Shown: one piece after another, positions 32,757 through 40,388 of the stretch | How positions within the stretch are numbered: the first letter of the stretch is position 1 | Layout of the letters: each line of letters starts with the position of its first letter | Source: Adlercreutzia sp910585575 | GTDB taxonomy: Bacteria > Actinomycetota > Coriobacteriia > Coriobacteriales > Eggerthellaceae | Length of the DNA: 64,000 bases | Strand: one strand, 5' to 3' | Assembly: GCF_951801035.1 (NCBI RefSeq) | Contig: NZ_CATOKT010000003.1 | Position numbers and translations under genes: made by a program | The notes under the pieces: model-generated | What the model was told of the DNA's origin: nothing | Databases searched by the model: none | What the model saw: only the letters and a program-made list of their open reading frames with translations

Positions 32757-32888
32757 GCCTCCCCGCTTCTGAGGAAGCCGCCCCGCCGCGAAGACTCGGA
32801 TCCTTCGCGGTTGGCACAGCTGAGAAAACAATCGCCAGCGGCTGGGCGTGTACGTATAGAACGATCCGCATACCGAAAGGAAAGTGAT

Positions 32889-33002
32889 ATGAAGGTACGT
32901 CCTTCGGTCAAGAAGATGTGCGACAAGTGCAAGATCATCCGACGCCATGGCAAGATCCTCGTCATCTGCGAGAATCCGCGCCACAAGCAGCGTCAGGGCT
33001 AG
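32889..33002 (+). CDS. rpmJ: Ribosomal protein L36
   Basis: The 37-residue zinc-binding protein of the large subunit is complete: MKVRPSVKKMC...QRQG. The zinc ligands Cys11, Cys14, Cys27 and His32 are all present, so it is the zinc-containing (C+) form. GAAAGGAAAGTG precedes the ATG. An in-frame upstream extension is not supported. It lies between infA and rpsM as in most bacteria. Confidence 0.97.
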   Translation: MKVRPSVKKMCDKCKIIRRHGKILVICENPRHKQRQG

Positions 33003-33024
33003 GAAGAAAGGAACTGTAAGTAAT

Positions 33025-33393
33025 ATGGCACGTCTCGTTGGTGTCGATCTTCCTCGCAACAAGCGCATTGAGATCGCCTTGACCTACATTTACGGCATTG
33101 GCCTCACCACTGCCAAAGAAATCATCGCCGCTACCGGCGTTGATCCCGACATTCGCGTGAAGGACCTCTCCGAGGAAGATCTCGCGAAGCTGCGCGACTA
33201 CATCCAGCAGAACCTCAAGGTCGAAGGCGACCTGCATCGCGAGGTTTCGCAGAACGTGAAGCGCCTCATGGAGATCGGTTGCTATCGCGGTCTGCGTCAT
33301 CGTCGCGGCCTGCCCGTTCGTGGTCAGCGCACGCATACGAACGCTCGTACCCGCAAGGGTCCGCGCAAGCAAATCGGCGGCAAGAAGAAGTAG
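33025..33393 (+). CDS. rpsM: Ribosomal protein S13
   Basis: The 122-residue small-subunit head protein contacts the P-site tRNA and forms bridges to the 50S subunit. MARLVGVDLPRNKRIEIALTYIYGIG at the start, RGLRHRRGLPVRGQRTHTNARTRKG near the end and a basic tail GGKKK are typical. The ATG at 33025 is preceded by GAAAGGAA. It is separated by 22 bases from rpmJ and by 15 from rpsK. Confidence 0.98.
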   Translation: MARLVGVDLPRNKRIEIALTYIYGIGLTTAKEIIAATGVDPDIRVKDLSEEDLAKLRDYIQQNLKVEGDLHREVSQNVKRLMEIGCYRGLRHRRGLPVRGQRTHTNARTRKGPRKQIGGKKK

Positions 33394-33408
33394 TGAGGTA
33401 AGCTAACC

Positions 33409-33804
33409 GTGGCTAAGAAACAAGTACGTACGCGCATCAAGCGCTCCGAGCGTAAGAACATTGCCGTGGGTGCTGCCCACATCAAGTCTACGTTCAACAA
33501 CACCATTGTCTCCATCACCGATCCTCAGGGCAACGTGATCTCCTGGCAGTCCGCGGGCACCGTGGGCTTCAAGGGCTCCCGTAAGTCCACGCCGTTCGCC
33601 GCGCAGATGGCCGCCGAGGCCGCCGCGAAGACGGCCATGGAGCACGGTCTGAAGAAGGTTGCCGTCTACGTGAAGGGCCCCGGCTCTGGTCGCGAGACTG
33701 CTATCCGTTCTCTTCAGGCTGCCGGCCTCGAAGTGGCCAGCATCCAGGACTGCACTCCCATCCCGCACAACGGCTGCCGCCCCAAGAAGCGTCGTCGCGT
33801 GTAA
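33409..33804 (+). CDS. rpsK: Ribosomal protein S11
   Basis: This 131-residue small-subunit platform protein interacts with mRNA near the E-site. The family segments HIKSTFNNTIVSITD, SAGTVGFKGSRKSTPFAAQMAAE, VKGPGSGRETAIRSL and the C-terminal TPIPHNGCRPKKRRRV are all present. It starts with GTG at 33409 behind GAGGTAAG. Length is normal. Confidence 0.98.
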   Translation: MAKKQVRTRIKRSERKNIAVGAAHIKSTFNNTIVSITDPQGNVISWQSAGTVGFKGSRKSTPFAAQMAAEAAAKTAMEHGLKKVAVYVKGPGSGRETAIRSLQAAGLEVASIQDCTPIPHNGCRPKKRRRV

Positions 33805-33822
33805 CTGAAAGGATCGTACATT

Positions 33823-34419
33823 ATGGCAATCAACAGAACTCCGGTTCTCAAGCGCTGCCGTCAGCTGGGCATCGATCCTGTGGTGCTCGGTTACTCCAGC
33901 AAGAAGGAATCTATCCGCCAGCCGAAGCGTCGTCGCAAGGAGAGCGAGTACGCCATGCAGCTGCGCGAGAAGCAGAAGGCCAAGTTCATCTACGGTGTGC
34001 TCGAGAAGCAGTTCCGTGGTTACTTCAAGCGCGCCAAGTCCATGCAGGGTCAGACCGGTGAGAACCTGATGACCATTCTGGAGACCCGTCTCGACAACGT
34101 GGTTTTCCGTCTGGGCTTCGCTCGCACTCGTAAAGAGGCTCGTCAGATGGTCACCCATGGCCACATCTGCGTGAACGGCCGCCGCGTGGACATCCCGTCC
34201 TTCCGCGTGCGTCCCGGCGAGCTGGTTTCCGTGGCCCCCAAGGCCAAGGAGCTCCTGGTTGTGAAGAGCGCCCTCGTGTCCAACGAGCGCGTTCAGGTCC
34301 CCGCTTGGCTCGAGATCGATATCGAGAAGCTGCAGGGCAGCGTGCTGTCCCTCCCGACGCGTGACCAGATCGATCTGGACATCAACGAGCAGCTCATCGT
34401 CGAACTGTACTCGAAGTAA
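33823..34419 (+). CDS. rpsD: Ribosomal protein S4
   Basis: The 198-residue primary 16S rRNA-binding protein is also a translational autoregulator of this operon in some bacteria. The S4 RNA-binding fold is seen at about residues 88-150 (TRLDNVVFRLGFARTRKEARQMVTHGHICVNGRRVDIPSFRVRPGE). The N-terminal segment is of the short, zinc-free (C-minus) type, since it lacks the CxxC cluster. GAAAGGATC precedes the ATG. Confidence 0.98.
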   Translation: MAINRTPVLKRCRQLGIDPVVLGYSSKKESIRQPKRRRKESEYAMQLREKQKAKFIYGVLEKQFRGYFKRAKSMQGQTGENLMTILETRLDNVVFRLGFARTRKEARQMVTHGHICVNGRRVDIPSFRVRPGELVSVAPKAKELLVVKSALVSNERVQVPAWLEIDIEKLQGSVLSLPTRDQIDLDINEQLIVELYSK

Positions 34420-34447
34420 TCGCGGCTTTTAAGGAGGCTATTCACAC

Positions 34448-35398
34448 ATGACAGAGTTCATGAGGCCTACAGTAACTACGGAGGAAGTCAACGACACCGT
34501 TGCCCGTTACATCGTCGAGCCGCTCGAGCGTGGTTACGGCAATACGCTGGGCAACTCCATGCGTCGCGTGCTGCTCTCCTCGCTGGACGGGGCGAAAGCC
34601 ACCGCTATCCAGATCGAGGGCGTGCAGCATGAGTTCACCACGGCCGAGGGTGTCATCGAGGACATCACCGACATCGTGCTGAACGTCAAGGGTCTGGTGT
34701 TTTCCGCTCTCCTCGACGACGTCGAGGAAGCTACCGCCCATGTGTTTGCCGAGGGTCCCTGCACCGTCACCGGTGCCGACCTCGAGGTGCCCGGCCAGTT
34801 CACGCTGGTGAACCCCGAGCACGTCATTGCCACGGTTGCCGACGGCGGCCAGCTGGACATGACCATTCGCATCGGCGTGGGTCGCGGCTACGTGTCGGCT
34901 GAGCGCAACAAGCGCACGGAAGATCCCATCGGCATCATCCATGTCGACTCCATATTCTCGCCGGTTCGCCGCTGCACCATGAATGTGACCGACACGCGCG
35001 TGGGTCAGCGCACCGACTACGACAAGCTGGTGCTCGAGGTGGAAACCGACGGCTCTATCGCTCCCACCGAGGCGGTGTGCCGTGCGGCCAACATCATCAA
35101 CCAGTACATGGGCGCGTTCCTGAGCCTGTCCGACACGGGCGAGGAGGAAGAGGGCGAGGCTCCGTCCATCTTCGCTCCCGAGGGCCAGGAGTCCAACGCC
35201 GAGCTTGACAAGCAGATCGAGGATCTGGACCTTTCCGTCCGCTCCTACAACTGCCTGAAGCGCGCGGGTATCCATTCCGTGCGTCAGCTCGTTGAGTTCT
35301 CCGAGAACGACCTGCTGAACATCAGAAACTTTGGTGCGAAGTCCATCGAGGAAGTGAAGGACAAGCTCATTTCCATGGACCTCAATTTGAAGCTTTAG
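34448..35398 (+). CDS. rpoA: RNA polymerase alpha subunit
   Basis: The 316-residue protein has the N-terminal dimerisation/assembly domain (about 1-228, with PLERGYGNTLGNSMRRVLLSSL near residue 25 and ADGGQLDMTIRIGVGRGYV mid-domain). An acidic linker (EEEEGEAPSIFAPEGQ) leads to the C-terminal domain (about 248-316, with VRSYNCLKRAGIHSVRQLVEFSENDLLNIRNFGAKSIEEVKDKL). That C-terminal domain contacts UP elements and activators. AAGGAGG precedes the ATG. The gene lies in its conserved place between rpsD and rplQ. Confidence 0.98.
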   Translation: MTEFMRPTVTTEEVNDTVARYIVEPLERGYGNTLGNSMRRVLLSSLDGAKATAIQIEGVQHEFTTAEGVIEDITDIVLNVKGLVFSALLDDVEEATAHVFAEGPCTVTGADLEVPGQFTLVNPEHVIATVADGGQLDMTIRIGVGRGYVSAERNKRTEDPIGIIHVDSIFSPVRRCTMNVTDTRVGQRTDYDKLVLEVETDGSIAPTEAVCRAANIINQYMGAFLSLSDTGEEEEGEAPSIFAPEGQESNAELDKQIEDLDLSVRSYNCLKRAGIHSVRQLVEFSENDLLNIRNFGAKSIEEVKDKLISMDLNLKL

Positions 35399-35411
35399 GA
35401 GACACGACACT

Positions 35412-36179
35412 ATGAGACACAACAAGAAGGGGCGCAAGCTCGGCACCGACTGGAGCCACACTAAGGCGATGAAGCGCAGCCTGGTTACCGCCCTGTTCCT
35501 GAACGACCGCATCAAGACGGTCGAGGCCCGCGCGAAGGAGATCCGCCCGCAGGTCGACAAGATCATCACCTGGGCCAAGCGCGGCGACCTGCATTCCCGC
35601 CGTCTGGCCATCGCCTACCTGAACGACAAGGAGCTCGTGCGCGAGATCTTCGAGAAGGTTCAGCAGGGCATGTGGCAGGACCGTCCCGGCGGCTACACCC
35701 GCATCATGAAGCTGGGCCCCCGCAAGGGCGACAACGCCCCCATGGTCATCATGGAGCTCGTTACCGAGCCCTGCGTGCCCAAGGCCGAGCGTCAGGCTGC
35801 TGCCGCCAAGAAGGCCACGCCGAAGAAGGCTGCCCCCAAGAAGGTGGCCAAGAAGGCCGACAAGTCCGAGGAGCTCGCTGAGGATCTGGGCTTCGAGGCC
35901 GACGGTACCAAGGAGCAGATCGAGGCCGTCGACGCCGCTGCCGAGGTGCAGGAGAACGGCGCCGAGATGACCGATGCCGAGAAGGTTGAGGCCATCGAGG
36001 AGAAGAAGGCCGAAGAGGCCGAGGCGTTCCGCGCCACCGAGGAGACGGCGGGCGATCCTGCCGAGGCTGCCAAGGAAGAGGCCGAGAAGGCCGAGGCCAA
36101 GGCTGCCAAGGAGGCCGAGACCACCGATGCCGAGAAGGCTGAGGAGGAGAAGGCCGACGTCAAGGACGAGGCCAAATAA
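35412..36179 (+). CDS. rplQ: Ribosomal protein L17 with long acidic C-terminal extension
   Basis: Residues 1 to about 120 are a normal L17 (MRHNKKGRKLGTDWSHTKAMKRSLVTALF..., LGPRKGDNAPMVIMELV), a protein near the peptide exit tunnel. The protein then continues to 255 residues. First comes a Lys/Ala/Pro-rich stretch (AKKATPKKAAPKKVAKKA) and then about 110 residues dominated by Glu, Ala, Asp and Lys with no aromatic residues except one Phe pair. Bacterial L17 is usually 115-130 residues, and actinobacterial forms are often longer, so an extension as such is known, but this one more than doubles the protein. It ends at a strong terminator. Confidence 0.95.
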   Translation: MRHNKKGRKLGTDWSHTKAMKRSLVTALFLNDRIKTVEARAKEIRPQVDKIITWAKRGDLHSRRLAIAYLNDKELVREIFEKVQQGMWQDRPGGYTRIMKLGPRKGDNAPMVIMELVTEPCVPKAERQAAAAKKATPKKAAPKKVAKKADKSEELAEDLGFEADGTKEQIEAVDAAAEVQENGAEMTDAEKVEAIEEKKAEEAEAFRATEETAGDPAEAAKEEAEKAEAKAAKEAETTDAEKAEEEKADVKDEAK

Positions 36180-36252
36180 CCTCTCTTTGAACTTCGGATG
36201 CGGCGGAGGCCGACCAGCCGCATGAGTCGGCTCCGCTCCATCGTTCTATACC

Positions 36253-36284
36253 AAAGCGACCGCCTTCGGGCGGTCGCTTTGCGT
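36253..36284 (+). terminator. Terminator of the alpha operon
   Basis: AAAGCGACCGCC (36253-36264) pairs perfectly with GGCGGTCGCTTT (36269-36280) around a TTCG tetraloop. Confidence 0.85.
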
Positions 36285-36500
36285 TGGGAGGCAAGATACG
36301 TCACTGGACTTGTCGGCAATGGGGGTGCGCAGGAGGGTGCTGACTGGTGCGAGGTAGCTGTAGCGTGTGGGAGGAGCTCGGTGCGTGTCGTGGGCGTGCG
36401 CGGAGAGGTTCAGCACGTCGGCCGCTTCGTGGCCAGGGCCGCGCGGTCTTCGTATTAGAATCGCACCAGCGAATCGCGAGAGTGAAAGGTGCGAGACCCT
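36285..36500. other. Region upstream of the uracil permease gene
   Basis: Non-coding sequence with no clear gene. A -10-like TATTAGAAT lies near 36454-36462, about 40 bases before the permease start. I see no attenuator with a long T-run or other recognised pyrimidine-responsive structure. Confidence 0.35.
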
Positions 36501-37916
36501 ATGGCAGCCACTGATATCCCCACCATGGGAGCCCAGGACGCTCCCGACGCTATCTACGACGCGCGGAAGCTGGGCGCTCCGAAGATGGTGCTCTTCGGTT
36601 TCCAGCATATGTTCGCCATGTTCGGTGCCACCATTTTGGTGCCGGCCCTGACGGGGCTTTCGGTATCGGCCACGTTGCTGTTCGCCGGTTTGGGCACCCT
36701 GCTGTTCCATGTGCTGGCGAAGGGGAAGGTGCCGGCGTTTCTGGGGTCGTCCTTCGCCTTTATTGCCGGCTATGCGGCCATTGCCCCGGCGGGTGAGACT
36801 GATCTTTTGCCCTACGCCTGTCTGGGCGTGGCGTGCTCGGGGCTTCTGTACTTCATCTTGTCGGCGCTCTTCCGCATCTTCGGACCTACGCGGGTCATGC
36901 GCTTCTTCCCGCCGGTCGTGACTGGCCCTATCGTCATTTCCATCGGGCTCATTCTGGCCAGCTCGGCCATTGCCAACTGCGAGACGAACTGGACTGTGGC
37001 CCTGGTGGCTATTGCCACCATTGTGATCTGCAACATCTGGGGCCGTGGCATGGTGCGCATCATCCCTATTTTGCTGGGCGTTGTGGTGTCCTATGTGACC
37101 GCGGCAGCGCTGGGCGAATGCGATTTCACCCGCGTAGCCGAGGCGGCGTGGATCGGCCTGCCCGTGCTGTGGGACAACACCGTGTTTTCCTTGGTGGGTC
37201 CTCAGTTCGACTCGGGTCTGGCCATTACTGCCATCATCACCATCATGCCCATTGCCCTGGCCACCATGATCGAGCACATCGGCGACATGTCGGCCATCAG
37301 CTTTACCTGCAACCGCAACTACATCGTAAATCCGGGCTTGCACCGCACGCTGCTCGGCGACGGCGTGGCCACTATTCTGGCCTCGCTGTTCGGCGCACCC
37401 GCCAATACCACCTACGGCGAGAACACGGGCGTGCTGGCTTTGACGCGCGTCTTCGACCCGCGCGTGGTGCGTCTGGCTGCGTGCTTTGCCATTCTGTTCT
37501 CGTTCTGCCCCAAGTTCGCGGCGGTCATTGCCGTTATGCCGGCGTGCGTTATCGGCGGTGTCTCGCTGGTGCTGTACGGCATGATTTCCTCGGTGGGCAT
37601 TCGAAATTTGGTGGAGAACCACGTCGACTTCATGAAGAGTCGCAACATTCTTATCACCGCGCTCATTCTGGTGCTGTCCATCGGCATTGCCTACTCGACT
37701 GCGGGGGCCATTGTGCTGGAAGTAGCGGGTGTGACCATTTCGTTGTCCGGCTTGGCGGTGGGTTCCCTGGCAGGCATTGTTCTCAACGTTATTCTGCCCG
37801 GCAAGGATGGCGATGGCATTGAGCCGGCGCTTGCTGAAGCGGATGAGGACGAGGCGGATCGCCATTATCCGCTAGAGGGTCCGGCTCCCTACAACGACGA
37901 GCTCACACACGCCTAG
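36501..37916 (+). CDS. Uracil permease (NCS2 family)
   Basis: The 471-residue protein has about fourteen transmembrane segments and the NCS2 uracil-type signatures FGFQHMFAMFGATILVPALTG (about residues 32-52), MIEHIGDMSAIS with the substrate-contacting Glu, and PANTTYGENTGVLALTRV with the second conserved Glu. It imports uracil by proton symport for pyrimidine salvage, as UraA/PyrP do. A xanthine permease would differ in these motifs. ATG at 36501 is taken, with AAAGG 12 bases upstream; GTG at 36489 is an alternative. It stands alone. Confidence 0.9.
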   Translation: MAATDIPTMGAQDAPDAIYDARKLGAPKMVLFGFQHMFAMFGATILVPALTGLSVSATLLFAGLGTLLFHVLAKGKVPAFLGSSFAFIAGYAAIAPAGETDLLPYACLGVACSGLLYFILSALFRIFGPTRVMRFFPPVVTGPIVISIGLILASSAIANCETNWTVALVAIATIVICNIWGRGMVRIIPILLGVVVSYVTAAALGECDFTRVAEAAWIGLPVLWDNTVFSLVGPQFDSGLAITAIITIMPIALATMIEHIGDMSAISFTCNRNYIVNPGLHRTLLGDGVATILASLFGAPANTTYGENTGVLALTRVFDPRVVRLAACFAILFSFCPKFAAVIAVMPACVIGGVSLVLYGMISSVGIRNLVENHVDFMKSRNILITALILVLSIGIAYSTAGAIVLEVAGVTISLSGLAVGSLAGIVLNVILPGKDGDGIEPALAEADEDEADRHYPLEGPAPYNDELTHA

Positions 37917-37924
37917 GCGGCTTT

Positions 37925-38113
37925 TTAGGCGGATCCGTGTTCTTTCTCGCGCGAATCCCCGAGACCGCCAAGGTCCGGTGTTCGCACTGCAGGAGGTTCC
38001 TGTGGCGTCGCGCGATAGGTGTGCTCCTGGGCGCGAGTGACGGAAAAGCAACGCGTACCTGACTGCTCAATTACTATCGGTTCGCTCAGGTTTTCTTGCT
38101 CCGTTCGGCTCAT
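37925..38113 (-). CDS. Predicted 62-residue protein of unknown function
   Basis: A short frame with ATG at 38113 is preceded by AAGGAG at ideal six-base spacing, which is the main support for a real gene. The product is polar and acidic at the start (MSRTEQENLSEPIVIEQSG), contains one Cys and no hydrophobic segment, and ends in a charged tail. It is unlike any family I recognise. It ends nine bases after the convergent permease stop and is divergent from the small acidic gene at 38195, with an 81-base shared promoter gap. The frame stays open much further upstream, but that part is antisense to the acidic gene. Confidence 0.45.
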   Translation of the reverse strand: MSRTEQENLSEPIVIEQSGTRCFSVTRAQEHTYRATPQEPPAVRTPDLGGLGDSREKEHGSA

Positions 38114-38194
38114 AGAATACTCCTTGCAAGGGCAACCGATCTTGCTCCTGCAGTGTATGTTCACGAGCATCGAAAGATTGAAAGGAGCCGGATC

Positions 38195-38428
38195 ATGGCT
38201 GACAAGGATACCCTGATGAAGGAGTTCGTCGATTCTGAGGCTGCGAAGACTGAGGACGCTATTGCCGATCTGGAGCGCATCGAGCAGGAAGTAGTGGCCG
38301 AGGCCACCATGTCCACCGAGTACGACGACGCCCTGGGCAACGAGCAGGACGCTGCTGAGGACGCCGAGACGGCCTTCCAGTTCGAGGCTGCCCAGGCTGG
38401 CACCGCTGGCATCGGCGAGGCTCTGTAA
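38195..38428 (+). CDS. Small acidic protein of unknown function
   Basis: The 77-residue product (MADKDTLMKEFVDSEAAKTEDAIADLERIEQEV...) is about one third Asp plus Glu, has no Cys or Trp, and its first half should be alpha-helical. AAAGGAG precedes the ATG at 38195 at good spacing, and a strong terminator follows about 100 bases downstream, so it looks like a genuine monocistronic gene. Codon use matches the highly expressed neighbours. No family is recognised. A ribosome- or nucleoid-associated role would be only a guess. Confidence 0.75.
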   Translation: MADKDTLMKEFVDSEAAKTEDAIADLERIEQEVVAEATMSTEYDDALGNEQDAAEDAETAFQFEAAQAGTAGIGEAL

Positions 38429-38530
38429 ACCCGCCATTCCGCCGAACCGTGCGTTTGCCGCGCGTGTTCGCATCCAAGTAGCGTGGGCCCCCTCCTTAAC
38501 ACTCGGCCCGCGGGATAGCTACTTGTCATG

Positions 38531-38566
38531 AAAGAGGAGCACCTTCCTTGGAAGGTGCTCCTCTTT
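38531..38566 (+). terminator. Strong terminator after the small acidic gene
   Basis: AAAGAGGAGCACCTTCC (38531-38547) is an exact inverted copy of GGAAGGTGCTCCTCTTT (38550-38566), a 17-bp stem with a minimal loop and T-rich 3' arm. The symmetrical A-run means it could also terminate on the minus strand. Confidence 0.85.
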
Positions 38567-38661
38567 GTGCATATGCGCAAAAATGGGGTTTCGGATGGCA
38601 GCTGGCCGATGCGAGCGGCAAGACGGCCTCCATCGCAGTAGCGCTCTGCCATACTGGCGCC

Positions 38662-39369
38662 ATGAAATGCCGGGGAGACAAAAGGGACGCGCGGGTGAAG
38701 CTGGGGTGGCTGCTGGCCTATTCTCTGGCGCTGTTCGTGGCCCAGAGCGCCGTGGCTCTGGGCGCTTTGGCGCTGCTGCTTGCCGGCGCAGTCGCGGGAG
38801 CGCGCGTAAGCATGACCCGTATTGCCCGCGATGGCGCCTTTGTGTACCCCCTCGCCCTGGTAATTTTTTGCTGCAACGGCGCCTTCCAAGGATGGGGGAG
38901 CGCTGGGCTCGTGGCGGCCCGTATTCTCCTACTTGCCTTCGCCAGCATCCTTCTTATGAGAACCACGAATCCTGTTGAAATGACGACGGCCTTGCGACAG
39001 CTGCTGGCCCCTTTGGGACGGTTCGGTCTGCCTGCTCATGATTTCGCGAGCGCCCTTTCTCTGGCTCTGCGCTTTATTCCCCTTATGACCGAAGAGCTGG
39101 CGCTGGTACGGGCGGCTCAGCAGTCACGCGGAGCGTCATTTGACGCCGGCGCCCCCCTGGTGCGCCTGCGGGCCGCTGCGGCTCTAATGATGCCGGTGTT
39201 TGTGGGATTGTTTCGTCGCGCCGATCGCCTGGCCGGCGCCATGGACGCGCGCTGCTTCGGAGCCGTGGAACGCCCAACGCAGCTGGTGGAGCGCCGGTTT
39301 ACCCTAGCCGACGGGGGCGCACTCTTCCTCGGGGTCGTAGGTTGTTTCGGTTTGGCGCTTCTGTTCTAG
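38662..39369 (+). CDS. Orphan energy-coupling factor transmembrane protein (EcfT/CbiQ-like)
   Basis: The 235-residue protein has about five transmembrane helices and the two short cytoplasmic coupling motifs of EcfT: QQSRGASF (about residues 153-160) and MDARCFGA (about 194-201), variants of the Ala-Arg-Gly motifs that insert into the ATPase subunits. EcfT couples two ATPases to a vitamin-binding S component. No EcfA or S component gene is nearby, so it may serve a shared module encoded elsewhere. I take the ATG at 38662; a frame to 38548 runs through the terminator. Its last 66 bases overlap the convergent DMT gene. Confidence 0.75.
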   Translation: MKCRGDKRDARVKLGWLLAYSLALFVAQSAVALGALALLLAGAVAGARVSMTRIARDGAFVYPLALVIFCCNGAFQGWGSAGLVAARILLLAFASILLMRTTNPVEMTTALRQLLAPLGRFGLPAHDFASALSLALRFIPLMTEELALVRAAQQSRGASFDAGAPLVRLRAAAALMMPVFVGLFRRADRLAGAMDARCFGAVERPTQLVERRFTLADGGALFLGVVGCFGLALLF

Positions 39370-40260
39370 GAGCTTGGCTTTCAACGTGGGAGCTAGCTCG
39401 CTGATAAGAATGGCGGCGAAGATAAGGACGAAGCCGAGCATCATACGCCCCGTGACCACTTCGCCGTACAGCAAGACACTGGCCAGCACGCCGAAAACGG
39501 ATTCCAGGGACAGCAGCAGCGATCCTTGGGCCGGCGCCACATGGGCCAGGCCCACATTTTGGAACAGATAGCACAGGCCCGAGGCGAATACCACCAGATA
39601 GAACAGATTGAAGGCGAAGTCGGGGGTGAGTACGGCCAGGGTGGGGGCCGGCTCGGTCAAGCCGCCCAGCACCAGGCCCATAAGGCCGCCGAAAAGAAAC
39701 TGGTACACCGTCAGCGCCAGTACGTTGAACTGCTGGGCGTAATGGGAGATGGCGATGATCTGCGCGGCGAAGAACACGGCACACAGAAGCGTCATGAGGT
39801 CACCGAACTCCAGACGGAAGCTGCCCGCCGTCATCGACACCAGGCCAATGCCTGCAATGCACAGCACAGCCGCGCCTACATTGGCGAAGGTGGGCCGCTT
39901 GCGAGCCACGATCCACAGCAGGAAGGGCACGATAACGCAGTAAGTGGCCGTCAGAAAGGCGTTCTTGCCCGGGGTGGTGTCGGCGAGGCCGATGGTCTGC
40001 ACCCAGAAGGCCAGGAAGGTGACGAGCGCCAGCACCAGGCCCGCGCGCAGGCAGGGACCGTTGAGCGTGCCGCGCAGCGAGCGGTGAAACACCGCCGCCA
40101 TCAGCAGCCCCGTTAGAAAGAAGCGCACGCCGATCAGCTGGGCGGGCGGCAGTACGTCCACGGCGTCTTTCATGACCACAAAGGCAATGCCCCAAATGAT
40201 GGTGGCCGCCAGCAGCATGAGCTTGTAGACAAAGCCAGGTATGTTTCTCGAAGTATTCAC
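39304..40260 (-). CDS. EamA/DMT-family transporter
   Basis: The 318-residue membrane protein has ten predicted transmembrane helices in two EamA repeats of five (first repeat opens ATIIWGIAFVVMKDAV, second repeat begins near GDLMTLLCAVFFAAQII and contains APAQGSLLLSLESVFGVLASVLLYGE). Such proteins export metabolites or amino acids; the substrate is unknown. It starts with GTG at 40260, only eight bases from a good -10 element and without a ribosome binding site, so the mRNA is probably leaderless or nearly so. The 3' end overlaps the convergent EcfT gene by 66 bases. Confidence 0.88.
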   Translation of the reverse strand: MNTSRNIPGFVYKLMLLAATIIWGIAFVVMKDAVDVLPPAQLIGVRFFLTGLLMAAVFHRSLRGTLNGPCLRAGLVLALVTFLAFWVQTIGLADTTPGKNAFLTATYCVIVPFLLWIVARKRPTFANVGAAVLCIAGIGLVSMTAGSFRLEFGDLMTLLCAVFFAAQIIAISHYAQQFNVLALTVYQFLFGGLMGLVLGGLTEPAPTLAVLTPDFAFNLFYLVVFASGLCYLFQNVGLAHVAPAQGSLLLSLESVFGVLASVLLYGEVVTGRMMLGFVLIFAAILISELAPTLKAKLLEQKRQTETTYDPEEECAPVG

Positions 40261-40268
40261 GGGGAGCC

Positions 40269-40298
40269 ATTATAGCGAGGTCAACCGCTGGGCAACAA
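40269..40298 (-). promoter_or_regulatory. Promoter giving a near-leaderless DMT transcript
   Basis: On the minus strand TTGTTG (complement of 40293-40298) and a perfect TATAAT (complement of 40269-40274) are 18 bases apart. The GTG start follows after eight bases, so the 5' leader would be about 1-3 nt. Confidence 0.6.
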
Positions 40299-40388
40299 CC
40301 CCGCAACGGGATGAAGGGGCGAAGGTTGTTGACGAAGCGTCGGGGCCATCATAGAACCAATGCGGCATCTATCGAGAGGACGTGTCCC

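Noticed and set aside
37960..38060. Small stable RNA such as 4.5S/SRP RNA in the GC-rich intergenic segment
   Set aside because: The conserved SRP apical loop sequences (GGTCAGG and GGAAGGAAGCAGCC types) are absent, and the segment is better explained by the small minus-strand frame with a good ribosome binding site.
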